NCBI GenBank assembly: GCA_020205615.1
Contig: CM035171.1
Coordinates: 22,509,741-22,573,740, forward strand
Length of the DNA stretch: 64,000 bases
Direction: 5' to 3'
From: Panax quinquefolius
Taxonomy: Eukaryota > Streptophyta > Magnoliopsida > Apiales > Araliaceae
Part shown: in pieces, positions 10,930-22,163 of the stretch
Layout: each line of letters opens with the position of its first letter
Position numbering within the stretch: the first letter of the stretch is position 1
Translations under genes and position numbers: made by a program
Notes under the pieces: generated by a model
Told to the model about the DNA's origin: nothing
What the model saw: the letters and a program-made list of their open reading frames with translations, nothing else
Database searches by the model: none

Positions 10930-12063
10930 TTGTAAGTCCGACGGTGCCTCTTGTATCACTGTGCATCGGCGAGGGTAATGTTGACGACATCCCAGTTTAA
11001 ATCTCCACCCCAATAATGCTTTATCCGTTGACCATTGACCTTGAACGTCTCCAATGGATTTCGACTCTAGAGTTTGATGGCGCCATGTGGGAAAACTGTT
11101 TTGATGGTGAATGGTCCCGACCACCTTGACTTAAGCTTTCCTGGGAACAACCTCAATCGTGAGTTGAACAGCAGTACTGATTGCCCCGGCTCGAACGTTC
11201 GGTGCATAATTTTCTTGTCGTGCCATTTCTTGACATTTTCCTTGTATAGTTTAGCGTTCTCGTATGCCTGAAGTCGGAATTCATCGAGCTCATTTAGTTG
11301 GAGTAGCCTCTTGTCACCCACAACTGCTTGATCAAAGTTTAATTTCTGAATTTCCCAGTAGGCCTTGTGTTGTAACTCCACAAGTAGGTGACAAGCTTTC
11401 CCGTATAGTAATTGGTATGGTGACATCCCAATCGGTGTTTTGTACGCAGTCCGGTAAGCCCAAAGTGCATCGTCCAACCTGAGCGACCAATCCTTTCGAT
11501 TCGGATTCACTACCTTTTCCAGAATTTTCTTCACCTCCTTATTCGAAACCTCAGCTTGCCCACTAGTTTGGGGATGATACGCAGTAGCTATCTTATGGTT
11601 TACCCCAAACTTTGCCAAGAGAGCTGTAAACGATTTTTTGCAGAAGTGACTACCTTCATCACTTATGATAGCTCTCGGCGTGCCAAACCTTGTAAAAATA
11701 TACTTTTGCAAAAACTTGAGAACCACCTTGGCATCATTAGTCGGGAGTGTTACGGCTTCCACCCACTTTGATACATAGTCCACCGCAAGCAAAATGTACT
11801 GATTGTTGAATGAGGAAGGGAATGGCCCCATGAAATCAATGCCCCATACATCGAAAATCTCAACTTCTAAAATAGTTTAGAGTGGCATCTCATTCCTTTT
11901 TGATATGTTGCCCACCCGTTGACATCTATCGCATGTTTTAACAAATTGGTGGGCGTCTTTGAATAATGTAGGCCAATAAAACCCTGCTTGAACGACGTTT
12001 GCCGATGTTCTCTCACTGCCATAGTGTCCCCCATATACCGATGAGTGGCATTCCTGCAGTATG
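10930..12063 (-). pseudogene. Athila-like pol: integrase
   Basis: This would insert element cDNA into host DNA. Minus-strand translation gives a zinc-binding N-terminus with HSSVYGGHYGS and CDRCQRV. The catalytic core has [13 protein letters not shown] (first Asp), [11 protein letters not shown] (second Asp) and [11 protein letters not shown] (Glu), so the D,D,E triad is visible. The C-terminal part has [14 protein letters not shown] and FKVNGQRIKHYW. The main open stretch is 11067-11831, with an in-frame stop upstream of IDFMG and another after HGAIKL. The N-terminal end is cut at 12064 by the copia element. Pol resumes at 24025, and because the insert plus duplication is 11,961 bp (a multiple of three) the frame is unchanged across it. 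Confidence 0.92.
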
Positions 12064-13919
12064 TGTTAGGTTTATAATATTCAAGAACGCAATCAAATTG
12101 CAAAAATAATGCGGAAACGTGTAAAAATCAGAGTTTAAAAATTTTACAAACCATATACCCGGATCACCCTTTATGCACAATTATTAATTAAACGAAAAGA
12201 TGAAGAATAAAATCATACCCTTGAAGATCGAGCTTCCTCGTGTACAAGTTCACCTCAAATCCTTTCGCGCTCAACTTGAATTCAGGGTTTGGGTTTCTTT
12301 TCGATCAACGTTAGCCACCCATGTGTGTTTGGCCTCAGAGGTGATCCACAAGGAAGAAGAAGGATTCAAGAAGATGGGTGGTTGGCTAAACCCTAGTTTT
12401 TCTATCTCTATAGAAAAGGAGCGTACTTTCCAACAAATTGGAATTATCACGTGGTCTTCATATCTGATATAAGACTCCTCTTATAAAGATATCAAGTAAC
12501 CCTATTAAAATAAGGTATTTTTAATTAAACTCTTTTAATTAAATGGGCTCCCTAATCTTATTAGGGATAATTAATTAAACTCCTTTAATTAATTTTCCCT
12601 CCTAATCCTATTAGGAATAAATGAGAATACTTATATTAAATTAATTCCTAAACTCTTTTAGAAATTAAAATAATAATAATAATTGTAATAATATTAATAA
12701 GACTCCTCTTATTAATTTATATTTAATATTTCTAAAATATTAAATAATAAATATTAAGCTATTTAATTGATTCTATCACCATAGATTAAATTAAATATAC
12801 ATAACATATTATTACGATTATGCCATTAACTTCTTAAATAATTATTCTTCCTTTTATGGTGTGACCCTTCAAGGTTCTCCATATTAAACCCGGTTGTAAA
12901 TAAATCAATTAGAACAATTCTAATCTTATTTAAATAAATAAATTAAACAATTAATTTATTTAAATAAATAATATTTATTCTACAATAGGGATAAGCCTCC
13001 CTAGCGATCAGCGACTTTCCAGATAATATAGATTTCAACATTAATCATAAAAGAACCTTTGAGTAAATAGTTACTGTATCACATAATTCAATCCCTCCAC
13101 CAAACAATGTCCCAATTAAATATAAGACATGGAATTATCGTCAAGTCTTATTTTATTTAATTATATGTATTTCGACTCTTAAATGCACTAACTCCAAATA
13201 ATGCAAATTAGAAACTCCTTTCTAATTTCATTCATCTTCGCCAAGGATTCTTGGGTTGTCATTTATCGAATCACATAGGACATTTCTTTTCTTTTTAATA
13301 TAAGTGGTAGATTTTTATTGATCATACATTATCTCCATATACAACTTATTATACCCAAGCATACCCTTTGATATACCCTAAGGTTCTTAAGGAATAAGTC
13401 AAAGTATAACTCATCATACACAAGATACTATGATGATCTCAAGTCCAAGGATCACTTGTACTACTATCACTACAGAATTCCTATCGACAGCAAGTAAAAC
13501 TCCATTAGGTATTCCTTAGCGAGCCACGCTCAAATTGAACTTATTCTCTAATAAGCACCTACATAATTGCTTTAGTGTTCCACACAAATGATCATGAGAT
13601 CAATCATCCTCATCCAATGAGCAAGCAACGTATGTACCAATCTATCCGGATTCACTAATCCCCAATTTAGTAATCCAATGATTGGGAACTATTTTAGTTT
13701 TAAGCTTTCTAAGAATTTAGATCTCATTAGAATGATCATCATCATTATTCTAAAATCATTGCTTAAAACTATGGGTTTATCACATATTATAAAACAGCAA
13801 CATGTAGATAATTAAAAGCCTTTAATAAATTAATACTTTTTATTAATAAATGAATAATATTGTTTCAAAGTATATGCTTTATCATCAAACATGATTGGCT
13901 TGTGTGCATACTACTTTCA
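12064..13919 (-). repeat. 3' LTR of the copia element
   Basis: 1,856 bp, ending CATACTACTTTCA. The two LTRs differ by scattered substitutions and small indels, a few per hundred bases by eye. Within it are AATTAAACTC/TTTAATTAA repeats (12510-12600). The same LTR recurs in opposite orientation at 63761-64000. Confidence 0.92.
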
Positions 13920-13935
13920 ATCTCTCACTTGCACT
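13920..13935 (-). promoter_or_regulatory. Polypurine tract of the copia element
   Basis: The minus-strand sequence GTGCAAGTGAGAGAT abuts the LTR start TGAAAGTAG. This 'AGTGCAAGTG.GAGA' form is the usual copia PPT. Confidence 0.85.
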
Positions 13936-14134
13936 AAAGTCAATCGCCATGGTATCTCATACTCTTCTTCTTTAAGTGACGATTATCCTGCTGTTGGATA
14001 AGCTTTAGTTAATGGATATGTAATGTTGTTCATGAGAGTCCACTATCTCTATAGTGATTTCCCATCTTTCAATGATTCTAATAATCAAATGAAAGTGCCA
14101 CAACATATGTTTAGATCCAAGATGAGACTTAGGA
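13936..14134 (-). pseudogene. Copia RNase H C-terminal remnant
   Basis: The minus translation contains SKHMLWHFHLIIRIIERW, matching the end of copia RNase H (the 'SKHI..R.HFIRE..E.G' region), then a decayed tail before the PPT. It is separated from the rest of RNase H at 16964 onward by the solo LTR. Stops are present. Confidence 0.65.
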
Positions 14135-14267
14135 TGTAAGACCCCGAATTTTTTTAAATAAAAAGGAATTTCCTTTATTTATTATTTTGAAATAGTAAGG
14201 GTGGATTTGATTAATGTGGTTAGTTATGGGTAAAATGCATAAATATTTGAATAAGCAAGTGATGATA

Positions 14268-14330
14268 AAATATTCATTATTGTTTAGAATATTCGCTTGG
14301 TCGTGGAATATTCGATCGTCGGGAATATTA
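14268..14330 (+). promoter_or_regulatory. GAATATTC motif series in U3 (heat-shock-element-like)
   Basis: GAATATTC occurs at 14287-14294 and 14306-14313, with GAATATTA at 14323 and a fourth degenerate copy at about 14269. Spacing is 17-19 bp, so roughly two helical turns. Each perfect copy fits the nGAAnnTTCn half-site pair of heat shock factors. The match is visible; function is inferred. Confidence 0.5.
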
Positions 14331-15495
14331 TTAAATGCCATTAGCCTTTTATGCCCCTATAACGGAAAGCCATATTGAGATGAAGAAAAGCGACAAATAT
14401 AAGTTGTTTATAAATAACGACGTAGTTGCTACCGCTAATTATCTTGTTGGAATACACGGTGGTTAAAACACACTAATACGGCGTTGTTGAATAAAGAAGA
14501 CACGGTATTGCACCAATTATTGATTCTTACGTAAGAAGACACTACTCAATAATTGTTACAAATAATTTACTGCTCAAAGATTTTATTTTATTGATTTAAT
14601 AATTGTCTGCGTTGATATTTTATATTATTGTTGTTTCAATAAATTGTCATTACACAAAGTATTTTCCATTATCGGAGAAATAATTCATATTATCTGAATA
14701 ATATTATTAGAAAACATTATTGGTAATGTCTAGAAAGTTACATCTAAGGAGAGGTTTGGTCACCTAATTGCGGCAGGCCAAGAAGGAGAGATCCTTATTC
14801 GAAAGCCCCCTTCTGAGGAACTACCAGTTCCGAAGATTGTGATTCTGTAATATTATTTGTGAATAATTAATTATTGATTTATATGATGAGAAAAATATTG
14901 ATTTTATGTGGATATAGATGGAGAAAATTTTAATGTGATAATTGTTGAAAATTAATATTTTATCTTTTTTCGATAAAATAATTCATTTAAATATATTATT
15001 TTAATAATATATTACCGGTGATATTTTTATAATGAATGTGGGATATATGAATATACGAGGAGGAAGAGTATTTTTGTTGAAATAAATGTTTAAAACATGT
15101 TAAACATGTCGGTGGACCCCATTTATTGACTGAAATTTGATTATAGCCTGTAAAATCGTCCGTTTGTGGATTTCGGTCAATTTCTGTTTGGAATTCGGAA
15201 AAACTTTATTCTGAAAAGTTGTAGAGAATTGAATTTCCTATAAAAACTCGCGAGATTCGAATTTTCTAATAAAAGGGCTATTTATTATGAATTATTGAAG
15301 TTTCGGAGTTCCGAAATAATTGATTTTTGGGAGTTTTAATTAATTATTTTGAGAAAAATGTTTTTGGTGAGTTTGTGAACCTCATTTAACATGTGTTATG
15401 GCTGAAATCAGATTTCAAAGGTGGGCTAAGTAATTTTGTTTATAAATAATATTATTATATTCAATTTTCTGCTCACATGGTGTTCTAGCGATTTT

Positions 15496-15506
15496 CCTAT
15501 AAATAG
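15496..15506 (+). promoter_or_regulatory. TATA box of the Tekay-family LTR
   Basis: CCTATAAATAG lies near the middle of the LTR, followed by AGAATTGAAAATCACACC and a pyrimidine-rich CTCTCTATATT start-like region. The same block is conserved in all Tekay LTR copies in the window. Confidence 0.7.
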
Positions 15507-16963
15507 GTGTTTAGGTTAGAATTGAAAATCACACCAAAAATCAAGTTTTCTCTCTATATTATCGAGCTTATTCTTGTGAGTATTTTGAGTATACTTTGAG
15601 TATTGCTATACTGGTGCAAGTTCAAGTCATAGCCTATATATCAGGTGTTTCAACTAGAAATCTTGTCTTCGAGGTAAGGGATGTTATTTTCTTCTCAAAT
15701 GATATTATTTCTTCAATATCATTATCTTTGAAATATTGGTTGGAACTTTTATCAAATTTGGAACTTTTTCATGCTTAGGGGTTACTTATTCACGAATTCT
15801 TATTCATGAGTTACTTATTCACGAGTTACTATTCACCAGCAGTACTATTAAGCTAAGCGTGAAGATGTTTTTTTGTGGAATTTCTATCTTTTGGTGTCTG
15901 AGATACTATTCACGATATCTGAAGACTATTCACATATACGACACTATTCACGAATACGGCAGACTATTCATCGAAAAATGAAAAATTTTCTTTTTGTCCA
16001 AAATATCTATTCGGATACTAGCTTTGATTGTATCCATGTTTTGATCATTCTTGAATTTTACACCATCGTGATTATTTTTGAGGTATTTTGGACGTGGATA
16101 AAACAAAGTACGAATCCTTAATCCTTAATCCTTGTCATTTTTTTTCTTTGGATTCGTTTCTTTAAAAATATTTTTCATCATCTTCAGCTTTTAAATGATG
16201 ATATTATGGAATATCTTTGGCACGTAGTGCAAAAAGATGAATGATTTTTGATGAATATCTTTGGCCCGTAGTGCAAAGATGAACAGTGTTGAGATGAACA
16301 TGACCGATCGATTAATATCTTTGGCCCGTAGTGCAAAGATGAAGCAGTGTTTAGATGAACATGACTAATCGATGAATATCTTTGGCTGTAGTAGCAAAGA
16401 TGAATATTTGATTCCGATATATATTGATTGATGTTACGAGGATAAATATCGACGATGAACTTTTAAATTCATATATAGAAGATAGTAGTTTGCATTCTCT
16501 ACTTAACTATTCTAATGAATTGTTGTTTCAGCTGCGATTGTTGATTTAAAACCGGTCATCTATTGTATTCTATTAGATTTTTCCTCGTGGAGACTAACGA
16601 TAATTTGTTGTATATTATCTTAGTCATAACATTCTTTACTGGGCTAGTTGAGCTCACCCTTTTCCTTTTTGTTCCATTTTTCTTCTCAGGAGGCGAGAAT
16701 GTAGCGAGTACTAGTCGGGGTATGGAATGAAGGTTCTAGAGAGAGTTGTTTAGTAGTCCTCACCATTTTTGTAAAATAATGTATCAATAATTATGATGGG
16801 GATTTATTTCATGTGTGGATATTGTCTCAGATGGCAATATCTCGTATTTAAACTCACAGTTTATATGTTGTAATAATAAAGTTGTAGTTATTTATGTACC
16901 ATGTATTTGGCGACTCAGAATGGGTTGGGTGGAATGGACCTATTTTGGGGGTGTCACATAGGA

Positions 16964-17725
16964 ACTATTCCTAGTTCTGTAATGAACTTTTAATCCAAAC
17001 AATCAACTTGCAGCTTCATTTATAGCTATATACTTTGTCTTTATCACTAAACCAGTAACTCTTTGCTGTTTGGAACCTTTCCAATTCACTACACCACTGT
17101 TCAAGATAACGCTTTACCTTAAAGTGGATTTTCTGTCATCTTGGTCTGTCTAAAAAACTTGAGTCTGTTAAGCCCTCTTGTTTTAATTTAGACCCACCAT
17201 GAATATGATCACATCCTTAGTCTTGGGTTAAGCACTTTAAGATGTTTTTCACCGACTCATAGTGAACTTCTCCATAATATGACCGATCAACATCGTGTCT
17301 CGTACATTTCATTGCATACATGATTGTCACTCATGCGACCTCTCTTTCGTGAGTCTGTGGGGACTATTAAGAGATACACTCCATAGCTCATCGACATGAG
17401 ACATCTCTTGGAGCTTGCCATGCTAATCGACTTTAGCATCAAAATGAATATACGTTCCTTGGGTTAAGTCGAGCATCCTCTATCTATATAGATTTATATC
17501 CCCAATTAAGATACTCTTCCAAATCATTCATGGAGGAATGTTTAGACAACTTTATCTTTCTTGATCAGTAGCATTGGTATGTCATTCCTTATCTGTAGTA
17601 TATCAACATATAGTACTAGGAATGTCACGATGCTCCCACTGACACTTTTGTACACACTAGGTTCATTCTTATTTTTTTTATAAAATCAAACTCTTTTGAT
17701 TGCCTCATCAAAACGAATGTTCCAT
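16964..17725 (-). pseudogene. Copia RT C-terminal part and RNase H
   Basis: The minus translation gives SQIWNIRFDEAIKRV, FYKK, a decayed 'CVYKK..GS' segment, LDLTQGTYI, then DDRKSTL, ILNSGVVNWKGSKQQ and IKTKYIAINEAA. These are the end of copia RT and the RNase H core ('D.RKSTSG', 'ISWKS.KQ', 'TEAEY.A..EA'). The RT catalytic centre, with the YVDD box, is not seen between the linker and SQIWNIRF, so the core appears to be deleted. Multiple stops and frameshifts are present. Confidence 0.8.
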
Positions 17726-18600
17726 ATTTGAGAAACTTGCTTCAATCCATTTCTCTGAAAGTGTTCACAACACTTACCTCATCGTATGTAATCGGATCAT
17801 CATCTTCTATGATGTATACCTCATCATCATCATCTATGATGAATCCATACCTCCTAGGTATCTTCGGTACTATTCCAGAATTACGATTCAGTTGTGGTAT
17901 AATAGGTCTATCTACAGGTTCCTCTTATTTGATTTATAGTGTTTTGTGGTTCTTGAACTCTTCAAGATCTATTATCCTCCCACTAGCCCCTTCAACGATA
18001 AACACCTTTATCTTAGAAGGCAGCGTGTTTTGCAACAAACACCTTTTGCTAAGTAGGATTATAGAACATATACCCTAAACTTACTTTAGGATGTCCCACA
18101 AATCGACACTTATAAAATCTTGTCCCAAGCTTATCCTTTGAAACCTTTTCACGTAAGTTGGACAACCCCTTATCTTAACATACTTAAGATTAGGAATCCT
18201 CCCTGTCCATAACTTTTATGGAGTCTTGGGGCCGGATTTTGAGGTTACCATTTTCGTAGATATGCAGCCATTTCTAGGACATTATCCCGTAAGGATCTTT
18301 GGAATGTCGGTAAAATCATTTTTGGACCGCACCATGTCCAAGAAAGTACGATTTTTCATTCAGATACATCAATTAATTATTGCGTATCAGGATGTGTCCA
18401 TTATGAGAAAACCATTTGAGATGATCTAGAAACTTATTGCACAAGTATTTATTCCTTGATCTAATCAAAGAATCTTAATACATTGTCAATTTGTTTCACT
18501 TCTGAATTCTTTGAACCTTTCAAATAATTTACACTTGTATTTTAGCAAATACACACATTCAACTCTTTGAATGATCATCTCCTTTTCTTATACTAATTTG
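17726..18600 (-). pseudogene. Copia integrase C-terminal part and linker to RT
   Basis: The reading includes FERFKEFRSETN, MKNRTFLDMVRS, GCPTYVKRFQRISLGQ and, in another frame, LGTRFYKCRFVGHPKVSLGY, followed by KVFVAKHAAF. This is the second half of copia integrase ('RNRTLLDMVRSM', 'GCP.YVK', 'KC.FVGYP..T.GY') and the linker that precedes RT. Frameshifts and stops are frequent. The central D,D part of integrase is shortened. Confidence 0.75.
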
Positions 18601-18601
18601 T

Positions 18602-18960
18602 TCAATATGCAAAATTATTTTCATGTAAGTCAAGTATACAAAATTTATTAAGTAATATTCCAGTTCTATACAAAACATTATTATTATAAATAGAACAACA
18701 ATTGTTCTTAATTATAATACCAAAGATTTCATTGTCCAACAATAAAATGGAAATAATATTTTTAACAAGAACTGGAATACAATAACAACTTATTGACTTA
18801 ATAGATTTTCCCATAGGCATTGCTAAACTATAAGTTTATATGGCTAATGCAGAAACCTTTGCTTCATTTTCCACACATAGGATTACTTATATTTGTTTAG
18901 CTTTCTACTTCTGCTTGGTCCCTTCATAAATCTATATTTATGATAACCAAAGTCGGTATC
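18602..18960 (-). pseudogene. Copia gag-pre-integrase segment
   Basis: An open stretch at 18602-18820 contains CIPVLVKNIISILLLDNE, IIIKNNCCSIYNNN and FCILDLHENNFAY, the 'P.L.KNIISVS.LD..GF....KN..C.IY' region before the integrase zinc finger. The HHCC finger itself is missing: the next recognisable sequence is already inside the integrase core. No intact protease motif is seen between this and gag. Confidence 0.75.
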
Positions 18961-19039
18961 CAATACTCAAGTAGAACCTTGACTTAAAGAAAAATTTATT
19001 TCAATCATGAACAAAATCGATTAGAATGTAGAAACTTCA

Positions 19040-19850
19040 CTAAGCTTCTTTGGTTAGCCTCTCGCAAGATGCTTCTCGCAGATTTCTTTCCAAAGTGTCC
19101 AAAGCTTATTGCAATTGGAAGCAAACTCTTTTGCTATCCGTTTCAGTTTTGCTCTTATTATCCTTTGTTTACGCCTCTCTATTTACCTTCTTTGAATCGT
19201 TCTTCTTTTCAGAAGATCCTTTGGCCCCTACTAGTAAGACTTGATCTTTTTTGGTTGGAAAGTGACTCTCAACATTTTTCAATATGTTAAGCAAATCAGC
19301 GAGGCTGATATCTAGCTTGTTCATATAAAAAATTCACAACAATTGTGAAAGGAGTCCGGGAGTGAGTGCAAGATCAAATCTTGGCTCAACTCTCCATCCA
19401 TGACAAAACCGGTTGTCTAATTGATCAATCAAATTGATTATGTTAAGAACTTTTTTGTCGTACATTTATAGTGCCATTGGCCATTCTAGATCGGAAAAGC
19501 TCCTTAGATATCTCGATATCTATCGCCCCTACTTTCCTCACCATCAACTACTTGATGTGCGGGAATATAGTAGAGCATCCATAGTTTCATCTTGTGTCAA
19601 GCTCGTTACTTTCATGGATGCGAGCATGGTGCATTGAGCCAATATTTGTGCATCATCTTGCCACTTTCTAAAAGTAACAATGTCTTCCTCAGAGGCATTG
19701 TCTGCAACCATTGCAGGGATAGGCATATTAAGGACATAAGATATCTTTTCAGCTATGAGAACTATTCTCAAATTGTTTAACCAATCCGTTTAATTCGGTC
19801 TGGTTAATTTAGCATCTAATATGCTTCGCAGTGATAGTAATTTTAGACAT
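19040..19850 (-). pseudogene. Copia gag
   Basis: An ATG at 19848-19850 opens MSKITITAKHIRC. A one-base frameshift and a stop follow, then TDWLNNLRIVLIAEKISYV, MVADNASEEDIVTFRKWQDD and QCTMLASMKVTSL. This is the UBN2-type copia gag core ('W...LRIVL..EK..YVL', 'W..DD..A...MLASM'). The downstream part (19050-19340) is K-rich with EKKNDSKKVNREAYTKDNK. No CCHC knuckle is recognisable. Non-functional. Confidence 0.8.
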
Positions 19851-20051
19851 TGTAAAATTCTGTAAATGAATTTGTAATTAACAAAGTTTTAACATACATT
19901 CTTTTATTAATTACCAAAATAACTTAGGTCTTGTTTTAAATTGGTATCTCCCACTATTTTCTTCAAACTATATTACCCTCACTTATATAGTTCGGCAAAA
20001 TCTAATTAAAGATTTGCTAGTGAGAATAAGGATCCCATTTCAAATGTATAT

Positions 20052-20350
20052 AGCCTTGTGGTGACACAACAAACTATATATAAATAAATAGGTAGACTAC
20101 TTTTGTCAATTACATCAACTATGCAACTTCTTGTATTTTGCCTCTTAGATTATTTTGATCAAGTGGTGGCACATCAGAATTAAAATTATCCAAGTTAAGT
20201 CCAACCTAGCACTCCATATATTCAAAAAAGAAAAATATCATCCTTGTGGTGACACAACAAAATAATATTGTTCAATTTTCTTTATAAGCATCAAATGTGA
20301 TAAATTAACATCTTAAATACTTAATACTTGCCTTGTGGTGACACAACAAA
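20052..20350. repeat. 20-bp motif in three dispersed copies
   Basis: CCTTGTGGTGACACAACAAA occurs at about 20054, 20243 and 20330, each with AT-rich surroundings. Read on the minus strand, TTGTGTCACCACAA can form a small hairpin. Confidence 0.85.
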
Positions 20351-21327
20351 CTCATATTAAATATTTAATACTCTATTAATTTTATCATGCTAGAAGGCGA
20401 TGTTCGATATTCCAAATATCTTTGAACGCTTAGGACTTAATAAAAATAAATAAAAATTTGAGGGATTTATTATTAAATTATCTCATCTTGTTTAGCGCGC
20501 ATGCACATATATATATAAAATACGCATCATATTAATGAACATGCGAATCATGTTTGCATAATATATAATATATATAGTATAAGCATGCACATATAGAATA
20601 CTATATTCTACCCGGATTGATTATAGACTTTTATTCTAGTTTGGTTCACTAGAGCCACAAAGTGAACCAAAAGGTCAAACCCTAGGGGTGCAAGAAATAA
20701 TATTTAAATATAACTATTACATTTAAACCCAGGCTCCATTACAAACGGGTCTTCAAGCGCTCCTTGTTCCTTGATCTCCAATTCTTCAAAATTAATTCTA
20801 ACTATTCCTATTACAAAACTATTTAAAATAAATAGAAACCTTGATCGTGATCGAGGGAAGTACATAGGAGAGAGATAGAATTTACATTAAGAAAAATTTA
20901 GAAGGCGAGGTACGCATGACCCCATTTAATAAAACCCATACATTCATGCATCCAACTAAAATAAAATCCAATCACATTGGTCGATAGTCCATAATCAATC
21001 CCATTTATTATCATACACATCACCATACGCATCACTAAATAACATTCATCTTATGAATAATAAACATTCAATATATATATTGATATCATTTAATGGACAA
21101 ATTTAGTTAGTATAAAATCTATTTTTGAATCAAAATAAACTCCTTTATTTTAATTCAAATTTAAATCAAAATAAAACTATTTTATTTTAATTTATCCAAT
21201 TTTGAATAAAATAAACTATTTTATTTTAATCAAAATCTTTAATCAATATAAACTCATTTATTTTAATTAATTATGGAATCCAATTCCATATAAAAAAAAA
21301 TAATTATTAAAGGAAACTTTAATTCTT

Positions 21328-21600
21328 TTCCTATTCACAAATAAACTCCTTTATTTTGAATAATATGAAATCTTATTTCATATTTAAATAAACTCCTTTA
21401 TTTAAGGAAACATGGATTCTCTTTCCTATTCACAAATAAACTCTTTTATTTTGAATAATATGAAATCTTATTTCATATCTAAATAAACTCCTTTATTTAA
21501 GGATATTAGGATTCTCTTCCTATTCACAAATAAACTCTTTTATTTTGAATAATATGAAATCTTATTTCATATCTAATTAAACTCCTTTATTTAGAATCCA
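21328..21600. repeat. 95-bp tandem repeat, three copies
   Basis: Units begin TTCCTATTCACAAATAAACT at 21328, 21423 and 21517. Each contains ATGAAATCTTATTTCAT, itself a near-palindrome. The third unit is shortened at its end. Confidence 0.9.
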
Positions 21601-21825
21601 ATTTCAACTCCAATTAGTTATCATGGAATCCAATTCCAACTCTAATTAGTTAGCATGAAATTTAATTTTAAAATTAAAATAAACTTTATATTTTAATATA
21701 AAATAAACTTTTTATTTTAATATTAAAATAAACTTTTTATTTTAATATTAAAATAAAATTTTTATTTTAATAATAAAATTATTAAGAATATTATATATAT
21801 ATATAGATAATAAAACCAAAACCGT

Positions 21826-21911
21826 TATTATATATATATAATAAAACCGTTAGTTTTATTATATATATATATATATAATAAAACTAACGGTTTTATTATA
21901 TATATATAATA
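21826..21911. repeat. 86-bp perfect palindrome
   Basis: Bases 21826-21868 are the exact reverse complement of 21869-21911, with no loop. The arms contain AAAACCGTTAGTTTT flanked by TA runs. It would extrude as a cruciform or long hairpin. A half-related copy, AAAACCAAAACCGTTATTAT, lies just upstream at 21812. Confidence 0.92.
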
Positions 21912-22150
21912 CTCATGCGGAATATATAGATTATATATATAATAACATGACTCTTAGGTCACGTCCCACGTGATGGAGATAGCCGAAAAAAAAAAAAAAA
22001 TTTCATGAATAATGACTTTCAAAAAAAAAATCGTCTTTTTTTTTTTTTAAATTTAATTTTATACAATAAATTATGCCCAATTAAATTGTTCTAAACAAAT
22101 ATCAATATACATATCAAATTAAAACAATTAATAATTCGCATAAAGATTTG

Positions 22151-22163
22151 ACTCTGATGCCAC
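22151..22163 (-). promoter_or_regulatory. Primer-binding site of the copia element (tRNA-iMet type)
   Basis: The minus-strand sequence TGGCATCAGAGTC next to the right LTR differs in two positions from the initiator-Met PBS TGGTATCAGAGCC. Confidence 0.85.

Larger units (their letters stand above)
14135..16958 (+). mobile_element. Tekay-family solo LTR in plus orientation
   Basis: It starts TGTAAGACCCCGAATTTTTT and ends TATTTTGGGGGTGTCACA, and TAGGA is duplicated at 14130-14134 and 16959-16963. It is the reverse complement of the LTRs of element A (33626-36474, 40446-43281) and about the same length (2,824 bp). It contains the family's GAATATTC series (14268-14330), TATA box, AGTTACTATTCACG repeats (15785-15975) and CTTTGGCCCGTAGTGCAAAG repeats (16212-16400). 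It is the innermost insertion of the left nest. Confidence 0.93.
19851..22150 (-). other. Copia 5' leader, long and repeat-rich
   Basis: About 2.3 kb between PBS and gag with no supported gene. It contains a 20-bp motif in three copies (20052-20350), three 95-bp tandem units (21328-21600), short AT-rich palindromic units (21655-21780) and an 86-bp perfect palindrome (21826-21911). Such long non-coding leaders occur in some plant copia elements. Confidence 0.6.

Noticed and set aside
17728..18078. 116-codon plus-strand frame
   Set aside because: It is the antisense shadow of decayed copia pol, whose minus-strand motifs are clear.
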